From positions 1 to 64,000 of the forward strand of contig NZ_JAAIVC010000006.1 of NCBI RefSeq assembly GCF_010975005.1: a stretch of 64,000 nt of DNA. Reading direction: 5' to 3'. Below the pieces are notes generated by a model. That model did not search any database, was not told the DNA's origin, and was given only the letters and a program-made list of their open reading frames with translations. Origin of the DNA: Caulobacter sp. 17J65-9 (GTDB lineage: Bacteria > Pseudomonadota > Alphaproteobacteria > Caulobacterales > Caulobacteraceae). The first letter of the stretch is position 1; each line of letters opens with the position of its first letter. This document shows positions 8,597 to 16,677 of this stretch, piece by piece. A program made the translations under genes and the position numbers.

Positions 8597-9552
8597 CGCG
8601 TAAGACCAAGAAGACCACCTCGGCCGAGACCGTCCGCGACAACGCCGCCTACGCCGGCGCCCGCCCGGTCCTGTCGGTGCTGGTGCCGTTCCTGCGTGAC
8701 GATCCGCTGGCCCTGCTCGAGGCGCTGGACCAGGAAGCGGACATCATCGGGGGCGCGGTCGAGGTCGTTTTGCTGGACGACGGATCGGCCGACGGCGTGC
8801 TGGCCGCGCGTGTCGACGCCGGCGTGGCGCGCGCCAAGCTGCCGGTCCGCATGGTGCGCCTGCCCGAGAACGAGGGCCGCGCGCGCGGCCGCAACCGCCT
8901 GGCCGCCCACGCCCGCGCCGACGTCTTCCTGTTCCTCGACGCGGACATGCACCCGGACAATCGCCGCTTCCTGCAGGCCTGGCTGGACGTGATCGCGCTC
9001 GACGACCCGGCCGTCGCCTTCGGCGGCTTCTCGCTGAAGCACGCGTCGCGCGAGTCCGCCTTCGCCGTGCATCGGGCCATGGCCGAAAAGGCCGAGTGCG
9101 TGCCGTGGTTCGAGCGCGCCCGCACGCCCGAAAAGTACGTCTACACCTCCAACCTGCTGGTCCGCCGCGACGCGTTCGAGGCCGAGGCCTTCGATCGCGA
9201 CTTCGCCGGCTGGGGCTGGGAGGACGTCGAGTGGGGCATGCGCGTCGCCCGCCGCTTCAGCGTCCGCCATGTCGACATCCCCGCCACCCACGTCGGCCTC
9301 GACACGGTCGAGAGCCTGGCGGCCAAGTACGAGAGCTCGGTCGGCAACTTCGCCCGCGTGGTGAGCCGCCATCCCGAGGTGGTCCGCGGCTATCCCAGCT
9401 ATCGCGCCGCCCAGTGGCTGAAGAAGGCCCCGGCCCTGCCGGCCTGGCGCCCGCTGCTGAAGCAGGCCGCCCTGGCCCGCCTGCTGCCGACGGCCGCGCG
9501 CGCCTTCAGCTTGCGTCTCTATCGCGCCGCCCTCTACGCCGAGGCGGTATGA
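8593..9552 (+). CDS. hfsG: Family 2 glycosyltransferase, HfsG
   Basis: 319 residues, GT-A fold. Visible landmarks are LSVLVPFLRDDP at the nucleotide-binding start, VVLLDDGSADG, LPENEGRARGRNRLAAHARADVFLFLDADMHPD with the DxD motif, and the acceptor-side WGWEDVEWGMRVARR block. It adds a sugar to the lipid-linked holdfast intermediate in the cytoplasm; C. crescentus HfsG is an N-acetylglucosamine transferase required for adhesion. The ATG overlaps the hfsF stop, and its own stop overlaps hfsH, so the gene is an interior member of the operon. Confidence 0.88.
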   Translation: MTRKTKKTTSAETVRDNAAYAGARPVLSVLVPFLRDDPLALLEALDQEADIIGGAVEVVLLDDGSADGVLAARVDAGVARAKLPVRMVRLPENEGRARGRNRLAAHARADVFLFLDADMHPDNRRFLQAWLDVIALDDPAVAFGGFSLKHASRESAFAVHRAMAEKAECVPWFERARTPEKYVYTSNLLVRRDAFEAEAFDRDFAGWGWEDVEWGMRVARRFSVRHVDIPATHVGLDTVESLAAKYESSVGNFARVVSRHPEVVRGYPSYRAAQWLKKAPALPAWRPLLKQAALARLLPTAARAFSLRLYRAALYAEAV

Positions 9553-10313
9553 ACGCTGAAGTCTACACCGCCGACGCCTCGTTGAAGGGCAAGCTGCGCC
9601 GCCGCTGGAGCCGGCTGGCGCATCGCCGGCCCGCGGCCTCGTCGCCGGGGCGGCCGATGATCAGCTTCAGCTTCGACGACGCGCCCGTGTCGGCCGCCCG
9701 CGACGGCGCGCCGATCCTGGAATCCATGGGCGTGCGCGGCACCTTCTACGTCTGCGCTGGCCTGGCCGGCATTGACGGGCCGATGGGGCCCTACACCCAG
9801 CGCCGCGACGTCGAGGCCCTGGTCGCGGCCGGCCACGAGATCGGCTGCCACACCTTCGGCCACCTGGACTGCGGCCAGGCCGACGCCGCCGAGGTCGCCC
9901 GCGAGGCGCGCAAGAACCGCGAGGCCCTGATCGCCTGGGGCGCGCCGGATCCGACCACCTTCGCCTATCCGTATGGCGACGTCGCGCCGGCGGCGAAGGC
10001 GGAATTGGCGCGCGATTACATCGGCTTGCGCGCGCTTCATCCCGGCCTGGTGAAGGCCGGCGCCGACCTGAACCAACTGCCGGCCGTGGGCGTCGAAGGG
10101 CCCGACGGCGAGGCGGTCGCCCGCCGCTGGATGGACCGCGCCGCCGAGCGCGGCGGCTGGTTGATCCTCTACACCCACGACGTGCGCGAGGGCGCGTCAG
10201 CCTTCGGCTGCACGCCGTGCGCGCTGGGCCGGCTGGTCGATCGCGCGCTGGAGGCCGGGTTCGAGCCGGTCACCGTGGCCGAAGGCGTCCGCCGCCTGGG
10301 GGCGGCCGGATGA
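9549..10313 (+). CDS. hfsH: Polysaccharide deacetylase, HfsH
   Basis: 254 residues, NodB/CE4 deacetylase fold. Motifs: MT1 SFSFDDAP (two metal/catalytic Asp), MT2 GCHTFGHLD (the HxxxH metal pair), MT3 FAYPYGD and MT5 LILYTHDV. The enzyme removes acetyl groups from N-acetylglucosamine in the holdfast polysaccharide, which in Caulobacter controls cohesion and surface anchoring. No signal peptide is visible, consistent with the HfsH family acting in the cytoplasm. The ATG overlaps the hfsG stop by 4 bases; longer frame extensions upstream only shadow hfsG. Confidence 0.9.
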   Translation: MNAEVYTADASLKGKLRRRWSRLAHRRPAASSPGRPMISFSFDDAPVSAARDGAPILESMGVRGTFYVCAGLAGIDGPMGPYTQRRDVEALVAAGHEIGCHTFGHLDCGQADAAEVAREARKNREALIAWGAPDPTTFAYPYGDVAPAAKAELARDYIGLRALHPGLVKAGADLNQLPAVGVEGPDGEAVARRWMDRAAERGGWLILYTHDVREGASAFGCTPCALGRLVDRALEAGFEPVTVAEGVRRLGAAG

Positions 10314-11245
10314 GCCGCGACGTCGCCGTCCTGATCCCGACCCTGCGCCGGCCCGACAGCCTGGCGCGCGCCGTGCGTTCGCTGATCGGCCAGGCGCCCA
10401 ATCGCCTGCGCGAGATCGTGGTGGCCGACAACGATCCGGCCGGATCGGCCCGCGCGACCGTCGAGGCCCTGGCCACTGAAGCCAGCGTGCCGGTGATCTA
10501 CGTGCACGCGCCCAGGCCCGGCGTGGCGACCGCGCGCAACGCCGCCCTGACCGCCACCGAGGCCCCGCTGATCGCCTTCCTCGACGATGACGAGGAGGCG
10601 GCGCCCGGCTGGCTGGCCGCCCTGCTCGACACGCACGAACGGTTCGGCGCCGACGTCACCTTCGGCGCGATCCACGGCCGCGCGCCCGACGCGAAGCCGT
10701 GGCTGCGGCCCTATCTGGAAGACTTCTTCTCCCGCCGCGGTCCCGAGGCGGCCGGCCTGGTCGCCGAGCCCTACGGCTGCGGCTGCTCGCTGATGACCCG
10801 CGCGGTCGCCCTGCCCGGCCCCGCCCCGTTCGACACCTCCGCCGACCAGAGCGGCGGCGAGGACGACAAGCTGTTCGCAGGCCTCGCCGCTCGCGGCGGC
10901 CGCTTCGCCTGGGCCCCGGGCGCGCTCGCCTTCGAGCACGCACCGGCGCACCGGGCGACGCTGGGTTACGCCCTGAAGCGGGCCTTCGCCTACGGCCAGG
11001 GCCCCAGCCAGACCTGCGCCCACGCGCGCGACTGGGCCGGGGTTCTGAAGTGGAGTGCGGTCGGCGCCGCCCAGGCCTGCGCCTGGAGCGCGCTGGCGCT
11101 GGTCCTCTGGATCGCGCGGCGCCCGACCCGCGCCCAGGCGCTGGATCGGGCCGCGCGCGGGCTTGGAAAGCTGTTCTGGTTCAACGGCCTGGAGCCGCAG
11201 CTTTACGGCGCGGCCGAACTGCGCCGCACCGCCGCAAGCGCCTGA
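10310..11245 (+). CDS. Additional family 2 glycosyltransferase in the holdfast operon
   Basis: 311 residues. The N-terminus VAVLIPTLRRPDSLARAVRSL is a GT2 opening, followed by IVVADNDP, GVATARNAAL, the metal-binding AFLDDDEEA, and a catalytic-base region GGEDDKLFAGLAARGG. A C-terminal hydrophobic stretch (AACAWSALALVLWIA) suggests membrane association. It overlaps hfsH by 4 bases and ends the operon, stopping 3 bases before a convergent AAA+ gene. It could be the equivalent of another Caulobacter holdfast transferase (HfsJ or HfsL are encoded elsewhere there), but I cannot assign it by sequence alone. Confidence 0.85.
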   Translation: MSRDVAVLIPTLRRPDSLARAVRSLIGQAPNRLREIVVADNDPAGSARATVEALATEASVPVIYVHAPRPGVATARNAALTATEAPLIAFLDDDEEAAPGWLAALLDTHERFGADVTFGAIHGRAPDAKPWLRPYLEDFFSRRGPEAAGLVAEPYGCGCSLMTRAVALPGPAPFDTSADQSGGEDDKLFAGLAARGGRFAWAPGALAFEHAPAHRATLGYALKRAFAYGQGPSQTCAHARDWAGVLKWSAVGAAQACAWSALALVLWIARRPTRAQALDRAARGLGKLFWFNGLEPQLYGAAELRRTAASA

Positions 11246-11248
11246 TCC

Positions 11249-13237
11249 CTACTTCGCGGTCGGGTCGACGCGCTGGCTGGTGGGCACGGCGAAGCCGATG
11301 GTCGGGCGGCGCGCCGGCTCCTGCTTGAGGGTGAGCGCGGTCTCCTCGTAGGCGCTCTCCATGTCCTCGGTCACCGAGGGCCGAACCTCGCGCAGCGCCA
11401 CCTCGAAACAGCCCGCGTCGATGGTCTCGGCGTCGATCGAGCGATGCAGCGCGGTCAGGCCGGCCGCCCGCACCAGGTCGCGCAGGTCGGTGCCGGTGAA
11501 CCGCTCGGTCTGCTCGGCCACGGCTCGCAGGTCGACATCCTCGGCCAGGGGCACGTGCCGCGTGGCGATCTCCAGGATATGGCGGCGCGCGTCGACATCG
11601 GGCGCGGGCACGTAGACCAGTTCCTCCAGCCGGCCGGAGTGGAGCAGGTCCCGCTCCAGGATCGCCGCCCGGGCGGTCGCGCCCACCACCACGATCCCCG
11701 GCGTCTGCACCAGGGCGTCGAGCTCGGCCAGGAGCGCGTTCAGGCCGTGGCGCGCGGCGTTGGGATCCTCCACCCCCGCCGCCACCGGATTGGTCAGCCG
11801 GTCGACCTCGTCGATGTAGATCAGCGCCGGCGCCACCTCGCGGGCGCGGGCGAACAGGTTGGCGATCAGGTCGGGCACCTGGCGGCCGGTCGACAGCAGC
11901 TCGGAGACGCCCGCCGACAGGAAGTTGGCGCCCGCCTCGCACGCGGCGGCGGCGGCCATCATCGACTTGCCGTTCCCCGGCGGGCCGAACAGCAGGAAAC
12001 CGCGGGGCGGGCGCACGCCCAGCCGGGCTAGGGCGTCGGGCCGGGTCAGGGGCAGGACGATGCCCTTGCGCAGGCGATCCTTGGCGGTCTCGTCGGCGCC
12101 GATGTCGTCCCACTTCACCGCCGGGGCCTGGACCACGACCTCGTGCAGGGCCGACGGCTTCACCCGCTTCATGGCCTCGAGGAAGTCTTCACGGGCGATC
12201 ACCATCGGGCCCGGGCCGGGCTTGTCGTCCGGGCAGGCGCGGTGGATGGCGTGCAGCGCCGCCTCGCGGACGAAGGCGCTGAGGTCGCCGATCGAATAGC
12301 CCCAGGTGAAGTGGGTCAGCTCGTCCAGATCGACGTCCTCGGCCAGCGGGCTGTGGGCCAGGCCGATCGTCAGGAACTCCCGGCGGGCCGCGGGATTGGG
12401 CGCGGAATTGACGATCTCGCGGTCCAGCCGGCCCTGGCGGCGGATCTGCTCGTCGAGCGCATCCGGCCGGGAAGTCAGCCCGACCACCACGACGCGCGCG
12501 TCCGGATCCAGCGCGTCCAGCCGCGACACAAAACGCGCGCCCAGGCGGCGCTCGGCGTCGGTCATGGTCCAGTCGCGCCGGCGCGCCACCTGGTCGAGGT
12601 CGGAGATAACGATCAGGCAGGGGTCCGGGCCCGACGCCGCGTCGAACATCTCGTCCAGCCGCCGCTCGGCCTCGGTGATGTCCAGTGCGTTCAGTTCGGC
12701 GCCGCTGATCAGCAGCAGCTTGGCGCCGATGTCGGCGGCGACCGCGCGGGTCAGGCGACGCGCGCCCGACAAGGGCGCGCCACGCACCAGCACGCCGCGC
12801 GGCGGACGGATGCCGAGGCGCCGGTACATGTCCGGCTCGCGCAGCGGCAGTTCGATCATCTCGCGGATCTGCGCCAGCATCGGGCGCAGGGTCCGCACGT
12901 CGTCGTAGATGGCGTCCAGCCCCGGCGTCAAGCTCGTCAGGGGCACGCCCTGCATCTCGATGCGGGTCTCGTCGTCCACCTGGACCCGACCGCCCGGGGT
13001 GGTCGCCACGACCTGCAGGCGGACGTCGGTCGGGGCGGACTCCGCGCCGATGCGGGCGACCGGGGCCTCGACCAGCTCCCCGGCGCTCACCGGATGGTCG
13101 CGCAGGGCCTCGCGCACGTCTTCGGGGGCGAAGCTGCGGCCCTCGACGACCGCGCCGGCGGCGGGGGCCAGCACCACGCGCGCGGCCGGACGAACGTCCT
13201 CGGGGGCGCGGCTGGTGGGACGGTCCTGGTCGGGCAT
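11249..13237 (-). CDS. CDC48/VCP-like tandem AAA+ ATPase with degenerate first domain
   Basis: 662 residues with the layout of a CDC48/VAT protein: N-domain-like region (about 20-97, with VATTPGGRVQVDDETRIEMQ), D1 (about 105-345) and D2 (about 375-625). D2 has Walker A GPPGNGKS (418-425), Walker B LIYIDE (472-477) and a second region of homology around HSGRLEELVYVPAP. In D1 the Walker A is GAPLSGAR (153-160, no GKT) and the Walker B is LIVISDLD (no DE), so D1 probably does not hydrolyse ATP. It is the third gene of the hfsA-hfsB series, 73 bases after hfsB. An unfoldase or segregase role on a protein in the export machine is speculation. Confidence 0.85.
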   Translation of the reverse strand: MPDQDRPTSRAPEDVRPAARVVLAPAAGAVVEGRSFAPEDVREALRDHPVSAGELVEAPVARIGAESAPTDVRLQVVATTPGGRVQVDDETRIEMQGVPLTSLTPGLDAIYDDVRTLRPMLAQIREMIELPLREPDMYRRLGIRPPRGVLVRGAPLSGARRLTRAVAADIGAKLLLISGAELNALDITEAERRLDEMFDAASGPDPCLIVISDLDQVARRRDWTMTDAERRLGARFVSRLDALDPDARVVVVGLTSRPDALDEQIRRQGRLDREIVNSAPNPAARREFLTIGLAHSPLAEDVDLDELTHFTWGYSIGDLSAFVREAALHAIHRACPDDKPGPGPMVIAREDFLEAMKRVKPSALHEVVVQAPAVKWDDIGADETAKDRLRKGIVLPLTRPDALARLGVRPPRGFLLFGPPGNGKSMMAAAAACEAGANFLSAGVSELLSTGRQVPDLIANLFARAREVAPALIYIDEVDRLTNPVAAGVEDPNAARHGLNALLAELDALVQTPGIVVVGATARAAILERDLLHSGRLEELVYVPAPDVDARRHILEIATRHVPLAEDVDLRAVAEQTERFTGTDLRDLVRAAGLTALHRSIDAETIDAGCFEVALREVRPSVTEDMESAYEETALTLKQEPARRPTIGFAVPTSQRVDPTAK

Positions 13238-13310
13238 GGCGCTCTCCGCTGCGGTCGCAGGGGAAACGCGCCGAAGGGGGGCCTTGCTCCCGCTTGGCGG
13301 AGGTAGTGCT

Positions 13311-14018
13311 CTAGCCGGCGAAGCGGCGCAGGAATTTCGGCGTCTGCACCTGGGCGCGGTTGAACACCAGGCCGATGCAGCGGCCGCCGGCTTCCTCGAT
13401 GCGCGTCTTCAACGCCGAGGCCTCGCGCGCGTCGGTGTCGTCGGCCGCGACCACCAGCACGGTGGCGTCGACTACGGGCGCCAGCACCTCGGCCGTCTCG
13501 GCCCGGTCGCCGGCCGGGCAATCGATCACCACGGTGTCCGCGTGGCGGCGCAACGCGCTCCAGTAGGCCCCGTCCGACAGCACCTTGGCCCGGCGGCCCG
13601 GCGGCACGAGCTCGATGCTGAAGCGGCTGACCCACAGGCGTCCGCCCAGCGCCGAACGCGCCACGGTCAGGCGGCGGTCGGCCACCGGCACGCCGTTGCG
13701 CGAGCGGATCGGCGGGCGCACGGCGTAGAAGATCGACTGGTCCGGCGTGGCCGAGGCCGGCGGGCCGACCCGGCCGAACCGCTCGGGCTCGGCGCAGACG
13801 GCGTCCAGCTGGCTGGGGTTCTCGAGGTCGGCGTCGACCAGCCAGACCGGCCGGCGGGCGCGCACGGCGGCCATGCGGGCGAATTCGCGAGCGACGGTCG
13901 AGGTCCCCTCGCCCTGCCGCGCGGCCACGAACTGGATGACGCGACCATCGGCGCCGGCGCCCCGGACGCGCGCCAGGGCGGCCCACAACGCCGCCATTTC
14001 AGCCGTCAGATCCACCAT
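13311..14018 (-). CDS. hfsB: Holdfast export protein HfsB, BY-kinase-like ATPase
   Basis: 235 residues of the bacterial tyrosine kinase/MinD-like P-loop fold that partners the Wzz-type protein HfsA. The Walker A region reads AARQGEGTSTVAREFARMA, where the expected GEGKS(T) lysine is Thr39. Walker A' is VWLVDADLENP and Walker B is TVVIDCPAG. No C-terminal tyrosine cluster is present, so autophosphorylation of the usual kind is unlikely. It follows hfsA by 59 bases on the same strand, as in other hfs clusters. Confidence 0.82.
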   Translation of the reverse strand: MVDLTAEMAALWAALARVRGAGADGRVIQFVAARQGEGTSTVAREFARMAAVRARRPVWLVDADLENPSQLDAVCAEPERFGRVGPPASATPDQSIFYAVRPPIRSRNGVPVADRRLTVARSALGGRLWVSRFSIELVPPGRRAKVLSDGAYWSALRRHADTVVIDCPAGDRAETAEVLAPVVDATVLVVAADDTDAREASALKTRIEEAGGRCIGLVFNRAQVQTPKFLRRFAG

Positions 14019-14077
14019 CTCGAATCGCCCGTACGCGCGTTCCTGGTTTCCGTAGCACAGGCTATGGGATTCGCCCT

Positions 14078-15574
14078 TCAGGGGGTCTTAAGCGGCGCGC
14101 TGGCCAGCACCGGCAGCTCCAGCGTCCGCCCGGCCGAAGCGGCGGTCGGGAAGCCCCGGCGCAGGAACACCCGCAGCAGGCCGGCGCACACCGCGGTGAA
14201 GGCCGCGAAGCAGAAGGCCAGGGCCACGATCACCTTGCGCATGCTCTCGCCGCGGGCTGGCTGGGCGGCCCGCTCGACCACCCGGATGTTGTCGTCCGCG
14301 CCCTCGGCGATGGCCCGCGCCGCGCCGATCTCCTCGGCCCGGGTGGTGAAGCCGCGGATGTTGGTCTGCAGCACTTCGCGCTCGACCGACAGGTTCTGGT
14401 ACTCGGACTCCAGCTTGGTCAGGTTCAGCTGGCGGTCGGAGACCTCCTTCAGCTGGCCCACCAGGGCGTCGCGGCGCGCGGCCAGCGACGCGGCCTCGGC
14501 CGACAGGCGCACGCGGTCGGTCTCCAGGTCCTGCCAGACCGGGTTGGCGCCCAGGCGGCGATCCTTCTCGCCCACGCCCTGGCCGGAGCCGATCAGGCGC
14601 TCCAGCTCGGCGATCTTGGCGTCGACGTCCTTCACCGGCTGCGAGTCCGGCTTGTAGCGGGACAGCAGGTCCTGGCGGTCGACCTTCAGGGCCAGCAGCT
14701 TCTGCGGCGCGGTCAGGTCCAGGTCGCGCTGGACGCCCACTTCCGCCGGCACCGAGGCCAGGCCGGCCGACAGGCTCGACAGCTGGGCGCGCACTTCGCG
14801 CAGGCGGGCGTCGACCTTGTACCGTTCGTCCAGGACGTTCTGGTAAAGCGCGGAAAGACTGGCCTTTTCCGTCGGGAAGTCGCCCAGGGCGTGATCGCGC
14901 AGGAAGGTCTCGTAGGCCGCGTCGGCCTCGACCAGCCGCTTCTCGAACGCCGCCTTCTGGGCCAGCAGCACCGGCGAGGAGACGTCTTTGAACACCTCCT
15001 TGCGGTAGGACATGTAGGTCTCGACCAGCCGGTTCAGGATCAGGGCCGCGGTCGCCGCGTCCTTGTGCTTGAAGCTCAGCCGCACCACCCCGGTGTCGGG
15101 CGCGGTGTCGATGCTCAGGCCGTCGCCGATCGCCTTGATCGCCGCGCCCTCGATCTTGCGGCGCTCCTCGGCGTCGGCCTGGTTCCAGGCCTCGGCCAGC
15201 TTCGGGTCGATGGCGGCCAGGCCGACGGCCTTGACCACGCGCGCCTTCAGCTCGTCGCTGGACAGGATCTCGACTTCGGAGCGGACCACCTCGTCGGTCT
15301 TCGGCACGGCGCCGCGGGCGGCGTCGCCGGCGCGCGGTTCGTAGACGTATTCCTGGCCCAACTGGACCAGCAGGCTGGACTTGGCGGTGTAGGTGCGCGG
15401 CGACATCACCGCCGCCGCCACGCCCAGGCCGAACACCAGGGCGAAGACCAGGAACATGTTGGTCTTTTCGCGCCACAGCAGCACGGTCAGGTCGCCCGCG
15501 GAATAGCGCGGACGCACGACGAGCCGGCCGCCCCAGGGCGCCTCGCTTCCGCTCGTCCAGTCCGTATCCCGCAT
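14078..15574 (-). CDS. hfsA: Holdfast chain-length/export protein HfsA (Wzz/PCP type)
   Basis: About 498 residues. An N-terminal Wzz domain has a membrane segment near residues 35-55 (LVFALVFGLGVAAAV), a periplasmic domain with long coiled coils (roughly 190-400) and a C-terminal membrane helix (VIVALAFCFAAFTAVCAGLL). This is the polysaccharide co-polymerase layout that links inner-membrane polymerisation with outer-membrane export. The ATG is preferred over a GTG 14 codons upstream because GGAAC precedes it. It is the first gene of hfsA-hfsB-AAA. The HfsD partner is not upstream of it but about 11 kb away. Confidence 0.85.
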   Translation of the reverse strand: MRDTDWTSGSEAPWGGRLVVRPRYSAGDLTVLLWREKTNMFLVFALVFGLGVAAAVMSPRTYTAKSSLLVQLGQEYVYEPRAGDAARGAVPKTDEVVRSEVEILSSDELKARVVKAVGLAAIDPKLAEAWNQADAEERRKIEGAAIKAIGDGLSIDTAPDTGVVRLSFKHKDAATAALILNRLVETYMSYRKEVFKDVSSPVLLAQKAAFEKRLVEADAAYETFLRDHALGDFPTEKASLSALYQNVLDERYKVDARLREVRAQLSSLSAGLASVPAEVGVQRDLDLTAPQKLLALKVDRQDLLSRYKPDSQPVKDVDAKIAELERLIGSGQGVGEKDRRLGANPVWQDLETDRVRLSAEAASLAARRDALVGQLKEVSDRQLNLTKLESEYQNLSVEREVLQTNIRGFTTRAEEIGAARAIAEGADDNIRVVERAAQPARGESMRKVIVALAFCFAAFTAVCAGLLRVFLRRGFPTAASAGRTLELPVLASAPLKTP

Positions 15575-15696
15575 ACTGTTCCGACTCACACCGCGCACGT
15601 CGCGGGATGGAAGCACGGTCGGCCGGTAGCGTTAACCGTGAGTGAACGACGCGGCGAAGGCGCCCGCCCCTAAAGGAGCGAGCGCCCGTACACGAC

Positions 15697-15846
15697 TTAG
15701 CAGCAGCCGCTCATGCCGTTGCAGCAGGCCGCGACGGCGTCGCAGCAAGCCGCGACCGCGTGGGCCACGGCCTCCGGCGCGGCGGCATAGGCGGCGGTCC
15801 CGGAAGCGAGCAGCAGGAAGGCCGAGATGGCCAGAACGCGTTTCAT
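15697..15846 (-). CDS. 49-residue secreted Cys-pair peptide at the end of the copper operon
   Basis: The frame opens with ATG after a clear GGAGA site and encodes 49 residues: a signal peptide (MKRVLAISAFLLLASGTAAYA) and a mature part of about 28 residues with three CysCys pairs, at positions 34-35, 41-42 and 48-49, the last forming the C-terminus. Spacing between pairs is regular (seven residues from one pair to the next), which would suit a thiol metal site in the periplasm. It is the last open frame on the strand of the copA-copB-copC operon, 30 bases after the preceding gene. It matches no family I know. A copper-binding role is inferred from position and cysteines. Confidence 0.68.
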   Translation of the reverse strand: MKRVLAISAFLLLASGTAAYAAAPEAVAHAVAACCDAVAACCNGMSGCC

Positions 15847-15876
15847 GATTGTCTCCAGTTATCTGAGGTTTGAACG

Positions 15877-16209
15877 TCAGGCGAACTGGAAGCCTCGAGG
15901 GGGCGGCACGTCCGGATCGGAGACGACGCCGCTCGCCTCTTCCTGCTCCACGGCGTAGGCCACGGGCTGGAACGTGACCGTCTGAACGATCTGCGGCCCG
16001 CTGGGCAGGACCGACGCGTGGCAAACGACGGCGCATTGAACGACGCCGCCCAGGGCGCCTTTCGGCGCGCAATCGTCGTCGGGCGCCGAAGCCGCCGGCA
16101 TCGACCCGCTCTCCTCCAGCGGGCAAGCGATCGCCGCGACCGTCCACATCCCGCCCATGAGCAGCGGGACGATCAGGGCCAGCAGACGTGCGATCTTCGA
16201 CGGGCGCAT
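15877..16209 (-). CDS. Small secreted protein, DUF2946-like
   Basis: 110 residues with an N-terminal signal peptide or anchor (LLALIVPLLMGGMWTVAAIAC). The mature part has cysteines in IACPLEE, DDDCAPKG, VQCAVVCHAS and a proline-rich C-terminus (DPDVPPPRGFQFA). The pattern of a hydrophobic start, CxxxC and a PPPRx tail resembles DUF2946-type proteins found in copper clusters. It sits between copC and the Cys-pair peptide on the same strand, so it is probably co-transcribed with the copper operon. The function is unknown. Confidence 0.65.
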   Translation of the reverse strand: MRPSKIARLLALIVPLLMGGMWTVAAIACPLEESGSMPAASAPDDDCAPKGALGGVVQCAVVCHASVLPSGPQIVQTVTFQPVAYAVEQEEASGVVSDPDVPPPRGFQFA

Positions 16210-16267
16210 GAGGCTCTTTCTACACCTCCGAGCCGGACGGGCGCGAGCGGCGATCAGACCGCGGGTT

Positions 16268-16657
16268 TCAGCGAACGGTGAAGCCGAGCGCGCCGTACAT
16301 CATGTGCCCGTCGGCCGAGGTGGCGTGCCAGGCGGCCTTCCAGACGCCGGCGGCCAGCACCGGCAGCTTCACCGTGGCGCTGTCGGCGACCGCAGCGCCG
16401 CCCTTCAGCTTCAGCGTCGCGCCGTTCGGGCCGGTCAGGGTGACCATGTCCAGCTTCATCGGGTGCTCGAAGGTCAGCACCAGGGTCTTGGGGGCGCTGA
16501 CAGTCGAGCCGGATTCCGGAGAGGACGACTTCAGGCCGCCTTCCATCATAGCGCCGTGATCGGCGTGATCTTGCGCGCCGTGGTCCATGCCGGCGTGGTC
16601 GGCCAGGGCCGGGGTGGCGACGGCGAGCGCGAGGGCGGCCGCGAGGACGAGCTTCAT
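16268..16657 (-). CDS. copC: Periplasmic copper-binding protein CopC
   Basis: 129 residues: signal peptide (VLAAALALAVATPALA), then a His/Met/Asp-rich segment (ADHAGMDHGAQDHADHGAMM), then a CopC beta-barrel with SSSPESGSTVSAPKTLVLTFEHP and the C-terminal block WHATSADGHMMYGALGFTV. CopC carries copper in the periplasm, usually between CopA, CopB and an uptake protein CopD, which is not present here. The His/Met-rich front is longer than in the classical family and would add extra copper sites. It follows copB by 20 bases. Confidence 0.88.
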   Translation of the reverse strand: MKLVLAAALALAVATPALADHAGMDHGAQDHADHGAMMEGGLKSSSPESGSTVSAPKTLVLTFEHPMKLDMVTLTGPNGATLKLKGGAAVADSATVKLPVLAAGVWKAAWHATSADGHMMYGALGFTVR

Positions 16658-16677
16658 TCGGAACTCCAGGGGAAGGA

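Noticed and set aside
11444-13306. Long plus-strand frames opposite the AAA+ ATPase
   Set aside because: GC-rich antisense shadows with Arg/Gly/Ala-rich products; the minus-strand frame has clear AAA motifs.
5616-15574. hfsC or another Wzy-type polymerase in the holdfast locus
   Set aside because: No frame with O-antigen-polymerase-like membrane pattern exists here; it must lie elsewhere in the genome.
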